Both the position numbers and the translations under genes were made by a program. Below, piece after piece: positions 45,801 to 54,800 of a stretch of DNA of 64,000 nt. The stretch spans positions 22,542,150 through 22,606,149 of the forward strand of contig NC_063052.1 of the NCBI RefSeq assembly GCF_018812025.1. The letters are read 5' to 3'. Source of the DNA: Megalobrama amblycephala. Its lineage: Eukaryota > Chordata > Actinopteri > Cypriniformes > Xenocyprididae. The notes beneath the pieces are model-generated. The model saw only the letters and a program-made list of their open reading frames with translations. It was not told the origin of the DNA and searched no databases. Every line of letters begins with the position of its first letter. The stretch's first letter is position 1.

Positions 45801-48800
45801 CAGCTTACGGCATGGTAGGCGCATGCGGATATCTCTGGTGGATAGCCAGACCTTCTGTCCAGGTTGGTATGCTGGAGCTTCTGAAGAACGGAGGTCTGCT
45901 GTCATCCTACGCCTACGAAATGCACGTTGAAGTTGGTGATGTGCTGAGTCCCAGACCCTCTCGCTCTCTCGGAACCAGTAGTCCACAGATGGTATATCTG
46001 ATGGTTCCCCGGACCAGGGGAACAGTGGGGGTTGGTAACCGAGCACGCACTGGAAAGGTGTTAGTCCGGTGGTCGACTGGCGCAGGGAGTTCTGTGCGTA
46101 CTCGGCCCAACCCAGATACTGGCTCCAAGAGTTCTGGTGGCCGTGGCAGAAGGTACTGAGGAAGCGACCAATTTCTTGAGTCTTCCGCTCTGTCTGCCCA
46201 TTCGACTGCGGATGGTATCCCGATGTGAGGCTTACGGTCACACCTAGGAGTGAGAGGAAAGCTTTCCAGACCCGTGAGATGAATTGTGGTCCTCTATCGG
46301 ACACGATATCTTCTGGAATTCCGTAGAATCTGAACACGTTGTTGAACATCATTTCTGCTGTTTCCATAGCTGTGGGCAGTCCCTTTAGAGGAGTGAGACG
46401 ACAGGATTTTGAGAATCTGTCCACCACTACTAGTATGCAGGCCTCCGTTGGAGGCTGGAAGATCCGTGATGAAATCCACTCCTAGGTGTGACCAGGGTCG
46501 GTTGGGAACGGGCAGAGGAAGAAGCTTGCCTGATGGAAGATGGCGTGGACTCTTCGAGATGGTGCATTCCTTGCATCCCTGCACGTACCTTCTGACGTCG
46601 GCAGCCATGTTGGGCCACCAGAAGCGTTCTTTCAGCAATGAGAGGGTTTCATCGCCGGGTTGAGCTTGCGGGAGAAGAAGGCACATGGATGGAGTCGGCT
46701 CGGATTCCCCTGCTGCTGTGAAAGGACCGCTCCAACCGCCCCACCTCCACGATGAACGGCTTCTCTGGATCTGGATGTACAAGGAGAGGAGTGGTTGTAA
46801 AGGCTTGCTTCAGGATGTTGAAAGCTTCTGTGGCTGCTGGGGACCAGGACAGAGACTTGGGCTTGTTGCAGAGGAGACTGGTGAGTGGACTGGTGATTGA
46901 GCTGTAGTTCTGAATTAATCTTCTATAGAAGTTGGCGAAGCCGAGGAAACGTTGGAGTTCCTTCACTGTGGTGGGAGTTGGCCAGTCCTTAATGGCTGCC
47001 ACCTTCCCCTCGTCCATCCGGATGCCACTGTGGTCGATGTTGTATCCAAGGAACTGCACTGAGGATTGGTGGAAGGAACACTTCTCGGCTTTGAGGAAGA
47101 GCTGGAAATCTCTCAGGCGTTGCAGGACCTCCGCAACATGGTGGCGATGTTCGGCCATGCTCAGGGAGTAAATCAAGATGTCATCAATGTATACCAGCAC
47201 GAACTTGTGGAGAAACTCCCGGAGCACCTCGTGTATGAAGTCCTGTAATACGGAGGGGGCGTTGACTAGACCATACGGCATCACAAGATATTCGTAGTGG
47301 CCGGTGGGCGTATCCGGATGAGGTTATACGCGCTGCGGAGGTCCAACTTGGTGAACACAGTGGCACCACGGAGATGTTCCAGGGCCGCTGGGACGAGAGG
47401 AAGGGGGTACCTGAACTTGACAGTGACTGACTTGAGAGCCCAGTAGTCAATGCATGGCCACAAGCCTCCGTCCTTTTTAGCCACGAAGAAGAAGCTTGAA
47501 GCAGCAGGGGAAGTTGATGGTCTGATGTATCCCTGAGCCAGTGCCTCCTCGATGTAATCCACCATGGCCTTCTCCTCCGGGATGGATAATGGGTAGATCT
47601 TACCCTTTGGCACTGACGCACCCGGAAGCAGGTCGATGGCACAATCCCATGGCCGGTGTGGAGGCAGCTTGGAGGCTCTCTTGGGGCAGAAAACTTTGCT
47701 GAAGGGGGCGTAGCATGAAGGAATGTCCACAGAGCGTTTCTCGAGAGGACTCTCAATGGATGTGGCACAGAGCGGTAGTGACTTGAAGCTTGGAGACTTG
47801 GAAATGGGTAGCATGGAGAAACAATCTGGAAAACAGGTGTCGCCCCACTTCAGGACTTCTCCCGTCTTCCAAGAGAGGATGGGATTGTGTTGCTGCAACC
47901 ACGGACACCCTAGAATCACGTCAGCGGTGGAAACCTCCAGAACCAGCAGTTGGATGTCTTCAACATGTAGCACTACATGTGTAGTTGAATAGTTCTAGTT
48001 ATGCAACTGACCCTTCTTCTACTCACAGGTTTGCCTGTTATTGAGTGGATCTGGTAAGTTGACGGCGTGTTTTTGGTCTTGATGCCGAGTTGCTGGCAGA
48101 GGGCGCCAGATATGAAGTTTCCCGCTGACCCAGAATCAAGGAGGGCGGATACTGGAAGGGAAACATCGGCAGCAGTAAGTGTTATAGTAGTGGTGAGTGG
48201 CTTATGCGTCTGGAGATTAGAGATATGGGCACTCACCATGGGACGTGGAGGACGTGTTGGGTATGAGGAGAGTACATGCCCTGGAGATCCGCAATACAAA
48301 CAAAGATTCTGGGTCAGCCGTCTGTTTCTTTCAGCAGGAGACAGTCGCGTAGATTCAACTTGCATGGGTTCGCTGGCTGGTTCTGGAGTGCTGACGGTCT
48401 CTGGTCGGCAGATGAAGGTGGTGAGTTGAGGCTGACCCTGGTGCTCTTCGAGACACGACTGCATACGAGTGGCGAAACGAATAGACAGTTGGATGAAGCG
48501 TTCCAGGCCGATGGTGTCCTCGTATGCAGCGAGATGCAACTGCACTCGAGGATCCAATCCCTGGCGATATGACGTCAGTAGCGCTTGTTCGTTCCATCCG
48601 CTACGAGCAGCAAGAGTTCTGAACTGAAGAGCATATTCATTAACAGACATTTTGTTTCAAATTATAGAGTTTCTCACCAACTGATGAGTCCCAGGATGGT
48701 TTTCCAAACACTTCCCGGAAGTGTTTTCAACGAAACCAGAATATGTTTGCGTCACCGGGTTGTTCTGGGACCAGATGGAATCGGCCCATTGCAGAGCTCT

Positions 48801-51800
48801 TCCTGACAGTTGAGAGATGAGAAACGCTACCTTGGAGTAATCCGTTGGGAACAAGTGCGGTTGCATCTCCAGGGTCAGGGAACATTGCAGGAGGAGTCCA
48901 TTGCAGTCCTCCGCCGAACCAGAGTAGGGCGCCGGTTTGGCCATGGGACTGGCGTAAATGGGTAGTGACGAAGTGGTGGCGGTGGATGCGGAAGTGATGG
49001 CCGGTGCTGGAGCTGGTGCTGGCATTGGTGGTGGTGGTTGCATGTGGAAAGTGCGGCGAAAAGCATCCACCAAATCCTGGAAAGGGTCCGAGTGACTCAT
49101 ACTTGTGTTCTGCTGTTTAGGTTCGGTCTTCTGTTACAATATGTACCAGTCGGAGACGGAATACAGCAGAAGATGGTCTTTCACGAGTTCACACTTACAA
49201 ATAAGTCAGGTAAATTAATTGGTAAACGTATTTGGCGTGCTGTCCGGGGAGAGGGCTCCGAGCTCGGTAATCGGCCCGAACACAGAGTACCCCCCCCCCC
49301 CCCCCCCCTCCTTTTAGATTATATGAAGTAATCCAGAGAGTGTGAGGAGACGGGGTGGTGGAGGGATTCTGGAAACTGTCGAGGATCCTTGGGTGAGTTT
49401 GACTGTGATTATATACAGGCCTGAACTCATGCCGATTGGGTAGATATGTTGATTACAGATTGTTGACAGCTGGTTGAGATGACGTAATGATTAAGATGTT
49501 GTAATGATTGGGTATCTTATTTGACTTGTTCCTCCTGAACTACGTTTATAAAACATCATTTCACGAGTTCACACTTACAAATAAGTCAGGTAAATTAATT
49601 GGTAAACGTATTTGGCGTGCTGTCCGGGGAGAGGGCTCCGAGCTCGGTAATCGGCCCGAACACAGAGTACCCCCCAAAAATGCAAAATGTTGGCTACGGA
49701 CAGCAGCCGGGAACTGTAACCCCCCAAAAATATAGAAATAAGGCTGATGTTTGCAAGGAGAAAGCTGTCTGCCGGATCGGGAGGGTTCTATCTGATGGGA
49801 GTTCAATACTCACAGCGAACCGATGAATATAAACCTCTTTGACCAGCAAACTAAGATAAGGTTTAGATGTTTTGGCTGGGGCATCTGCAGCATCCGACGG
49901 GAGTTCAATACTCGCAGCGATCGGATGGGTAAAACCCCACCAGCCAGAACACTGAGAAGGAATGGCATCCGACGGGAGTTCGTTACTTGCGGCGACTAGA
50001 AGGGTAGCTTCAGCTGAGGGGGCCCCTTTAGGTGTCCGACGGGAGTTCAATACTCACTGCAATCAGACGGGTAGGCCCCAGCTGACGGTGGGAGGACGTT
50101 TAGTAATTGGGGGCTCTTGCGGCATCCGACGGGAGTTCAATACTCACTGCGATCAGACGGGTAGGCCCCAGCTGACGGTGGGGAGGACGTTTAGTAATTG
50201 GGGGGCTCTTGCGGCATCCGACGGGAGTTCAATACTCACTGCGATCGGACGGGTAAGCCCCTGTTGGCATGGGGTGAATGTTTAGTTATTTTAGATTGGG
50301 AGGGTTCTAGCAGCGTCCGACGGGAGTTCAATACTCGCTGCGATCGGACGGGTAAGCCCCCCCGCTGATGGTGGGGTGGACGTTTAGTAATTTTAGATTG
50401 GAGGCTCGTGTGGTGTCCGACGGGAGTTCAATACTCACTGCAATCAGACGGGTAGGCCCCAGCTGACGGTGGGGAGGACGTTTAGTAATTGGGGGGCTCT
50501 TGCGGCATCCGACGGGAGTTCAATACTCACTGCGATCAGACGGGTAGGCCCCAGCTGACGGTGGGGAGGACGTTTAGTAATTGGGGGGCTCTTGCGGCAT
50601 CCGACGGGAGTTCAATACTCACTGCGATCGGACGGGTAAGCCCCTGTTGGCATGGGGTGAATGTTTAGTTATTTTAGATTGGGAGGGTTCTAGCAGCGTC
50701 CGACGGGAGTTCAATACTCGCTGCGATCGGACGGGTAAGCCCCCCCGCTGATGGTGGGGTGGACGTTTAGTAATTTTAGATTGGAGGCTCGTGTGGTGTC
50801 CGACGGGAGTTCAATACTCACTGCGATCGGACGGGTAAGCCACTGTTGGCATGGGGTGAATGTTTAGTTATTTTAGATTGGGAGGGTTCTAGCGGCGTCC
50901 GACGGGAGTTCAATACTCGCTGCGATCGGACGGGTAAGCCCCCCGCTGGCAGAGGGGTTAATGTTTGGTAAGGGCTCTTGTGGCATCCGACGGGAGTTCA
51001 ATACTCGCAGCAATCAGACGGGTAAGCCCCCGCTGGCAGTGAGGTTAGCGTTAGTTATTTTGGATTGGGAGGCTCTCATGGCGTCTGACGGGAGTTCAAT
51101 ACTCACTGCAATCGGACGGGTAAGCCCCTGATGGCATAAACGCAAAACGTTTAGCTATTTTCGACTGGGAGGGCTCTCGCGCAGTCCGACGGGAGTTCAA
51201 TACTCACAGCGATTGGACGGATAAGCCCAGCCATAGTTGAACAAGAATAGAAAATATATACTGTTTCTGAGGTTCTTATGGGAGCTCAATACTCATGGTG
51301 TCAGATAGAAGTTTGACGGATTTGACTGGGTGGTTTGAATCATCTGTTTAGAGGGTTAGTTTGAAGACCGGGAGATTTCTTGCAACATTGGATGAGGGTG
51401 AGTTTAGGAAGAGCTGGGCTCCTGCGGGAACGGGGGTGACATCACTGCTGCGGCAGTGGAGAAATTAGCCAGAAGAACTGATCTGTAGGAGCCGAGGCAA
51501 CATCACTGCTGTGGCAGTGGAGAAATTAGCCAGAAGAGCTGATCTGTGGGAGCCGAGGTGACATCACTGCTGCGGCAGTGGAGAGAAAAAGCCAGAGAAA
51601 CTGAGCCCCTGTGGGAGCCGAGGCGACATCACTGCTGCGGCAGTGGAGAAATTAGCCAGAAGAACTGATCTGCGGGAGCCGAGGGGACATCACTGCTGTG
51701 GCAGTGGAGAGAAGGGCCAGAAGAATTGAGCTCCTGCGGGAGCCGAGGCGACATCGCTGCACTGGCAATGAGATCATTCCCATTTTATTGGAATGACGGT

Positions 51801-54800
51801 ATTAGTTGAGTTTGATATGGCTTGTGGGTATGTGTGAGAATATGAGCTGGAGCTGAAAACCTAGCTGATAAGCGTTTGTTAGGCTTCTTTAATGTGGAAA
51901 CAGTTTGATGTAGTTCTTAAAAGCTTCTTATGACCAGTGACCAAGTGTTTGAATCTGATACTGGGAAAGGCCTTATTGAGCAGCTGTGGTTGTTGCTCCT
52001 ATGGGAACGAATGACTGGAAAAGTGGTCTGCTGGGAGCTTGGAGGTTCTTAATGCTGTTTACATGATATAAATAAAGTAATGTTGAGAAGAGAAAATCAG
52101 GAAAGGCAGGCTGGAGGAACGGCTGTGACCGGGGCCACTTGCAGAGGCAGCCTCATGCTCGGGCTGGCCCCTGGAACCTAGGGAGGAACAAGAAGTGTAG
52201 AAAAGAGGGAAGCTGGGAGTCCAATAAGGCCTCTGGGCCTGCGCCGCTAGCGGAGGCAACCTCACGCTTGGGTCAGTCCCTGGAGCCTGGGGAGGAACAA
52301 GAAGTGTAGAAAAGAGGGAAGCTGGGAGTCCAATAAGGCCTCTGGGCCTGCGCCGCTAGCGGAGGCAACCTCACGCTTGGGTCAGTCCCTGGAGCCTGGG
52401 GAGGAACAAGAAGTGTAGAAAAGAGGGAAGCTGGGAGTCCAATAAGGCCTCTGGGCCTGCGCCGCTAGCGGAGGCAACCTCACGCTTGGGTCAGTCCCTG
52501 GAGCCTGGGGAGGAACAAGAAGTGTAGAAAAGAGGGAAGCTGGGAGTCCAATAAGGCCTCTGGGCCTGCACCGCTAGCGGAGGCAACCTCACGCTTGGGT
52601 CAGTCCCTGGAGCCTGGGGAGGAACAAAAAGTGTAGAAAAGAGGGAAACTGGGGAGTAAAATATGGGATCTGGGCCTGTGCCGCTAGCAGAGGCAGCCTC
52701 ACGCTAAGGTCCGTGGTTGAGCTGTAGACCAAAGACAAAAAGAGAGTTTGAGACTGATGACCGGGCCTGCGCTATTAGCGGAGGCATCCTCACGCTAACA
52801 TCTACAGGCCACAGACAATGGATAGGGTAAGAGACGGTGGGATGAAATGGCTGAAACAGCGGAGCTTGCTCTGCTAGCAGAGGCATCCTCACGCTAGGAG
52901 GGAAGGCATTCGCCAAGAGGGCGAAGAGAGCTGTATGTGGTGTGGCACCTGGGAAACTGCGGTGTGTGGCTAGGCGGAGGGAGGAGGAGAGTGGGGAATC
53001 TGGGGCCCAGCCCAGGCTCACTGCGGCCTGACGCCTGTCTTCTAGTGCATGAATCGAAGAAGCAAGAGAGAGGAGATGAAAAAGCGACCTGCGGGATTAT
53101 GCGCATCATGAAGATAGCTGAGCAAAGATAGCAGTTCCTGTTTAGAACAGTTTGGACCATCTATGAAGATGGAAACAAATAAAAATATCCTATTTTTCCT
53201 TATGTGGTGAGGCCTAGAAATTAACTGTATTTAAGTTAAAGCCCATAAATTCTGTTTGAGTTCAGCGAAACTGTGCAAGGCTGAGAAATCGATTATTAAT
53301 TTTTATTAATAAGCCTAAAATGCTTTATAACCTGCATATATTCACCTCTGGCACGATTGTTTGATACCATACTGTCGTTTACAGTTTGTACTGTCATTGA
53401 TTGATGTTGAACAATCATCAAACAGCAAAGTAGGCTACAGACTGATTTAGATGATCGTTTGTTCTTTTAACTGTTGCTGGTTTGAGTCACGTGCACCTTC
53501 ATTTAGTAAAGATCAAAAGAGACTAGCTTGTAAAAAGAGAGCTTTGCATAGTGTTTTTTTTTTTTATTAAATTTGTTTACTTTTTAGTTCTATTTCCCAA
53601 TACTTATCCAGACCTGGTACTCAAATTACTCAAATCAAATTCCATGTTTTCTCAAACTGCGTAGGAACATACAACATAACAGTTTATTCACTGGTTATTT
53701 GTCTATGGTTCGTTACGTTACTTACAGATTTCTGCTAGTTCTAAATATAGATGAACATACAGATGAATAGGAACGGTAAAATTTATTTAAATGCATCAGC
53801 AAAAGAACGATTTTAAGAATTTGTCCTACTAGTCTGTGCCTCGTCTCAATAGTGAAGCTGTGGGTTGAAGTTACAGAAATGCATACTATTACTTTAAGTT
53901 TCCAAGCGATTTGTTGATAAATCGCAGAACAGCGATGACAGTAAGTTCCGAGTTTCATAGTGATTCAGCGTGCGAACTGAACGTGATATATGAGCCACTG
54001 TTTGCGTGTTTAACCACAAGGAAGCGGCACAGTAATTTATAACGGCAAGTCACAGAAACAATCCCCCGATCAACATTGATCCAGATGGAATGACTGAAAA
54101 TTCAGGAAAGAAGACGAGAAGGATTTAAACTGCTTCTTGCGAGGTTGAGCCGATGGAGTGGAGAATGTGAGCCGGCTGGGAACTGGATCTGCACTGCGGC
54201 GCGGCTCCGGGCTTACTGAAGGCCTGCTGCGGCGGCCTGGCGCTGGAAGAAGGCCCGTTCCGTCGCGGGAAGAGGCGGCATTGCCCGAGACTCGAGCTTG
54301 GTGCTCGGTTGCCTTATTGTCATTTTTCTATGACAGTAATGATTGAATGGGCCAGAGTATGGAAATACACAGAAGGATATCGCGGATGATTCGGACGTGG
54401 TGACAGGCCTCGGCGTTTTGGCATGCAGGGACCCGTTTGTTTGGGCTGACGCCCCTCCGAAATAATGCCGTTGGATTGGAGAAAAATTGTTCTTAAGGCC
54501 AGAGGATTGTGGCAAAGAGTCCTCGAGGATGAAAGATTCTTCATCGGACGCGACTTCGGACATGTTAGGAACTTAGGGCGGGACCAAATTCTGGAAACTG
54601 TCGAGGATCCTTGGGTGAGTTTGACTGTGATTATATACAGGCCTGAACTCATGCCGATTGGGTAGATATGTTGATTACAGATTGTTGACAGCTGGTTGAG
54701 ATGACGTAATGATTAAGATGTTGTAATGATTGGGTATCTTATTTGACTTGTTCCTCCTGAACTACGTTTATAAAACATCATTTATTTGAACACAAGCAGA

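Larger units (their letters stand above)
49181..54783 (-). mobile_element. Non-coding Ngaro/DIRS-like element with split direct repeats, copy 2
   Basis: In minus-strand orientation the order is A1 (54783-54588), interior, B1 (49675-49561), A2 (49561-49366), B2 (about 49296-49181). The two A repeats (196 bp) look identical and so do the two B repeats (about 115 bp). This is the A1-interior-B1A2-B2 layout described for Ngaro-type elements. Inserted into the gypsy LTR with no more than a run of T at the joints. The interior is a weak coding relic (54.2-54.65 kb) plus three tandem arrays. The alternative is a tandem pair in which one member is reduced to its ends. Confidence 0.65.

Noticed and set aside
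49760..51290. CRISPR-like alternation of conserved repeats and spacers
   Set aside because: The intervening sequences are themselves repeated and the surroundings are vertebrate transposons with spliced genes; no cas gene is present.
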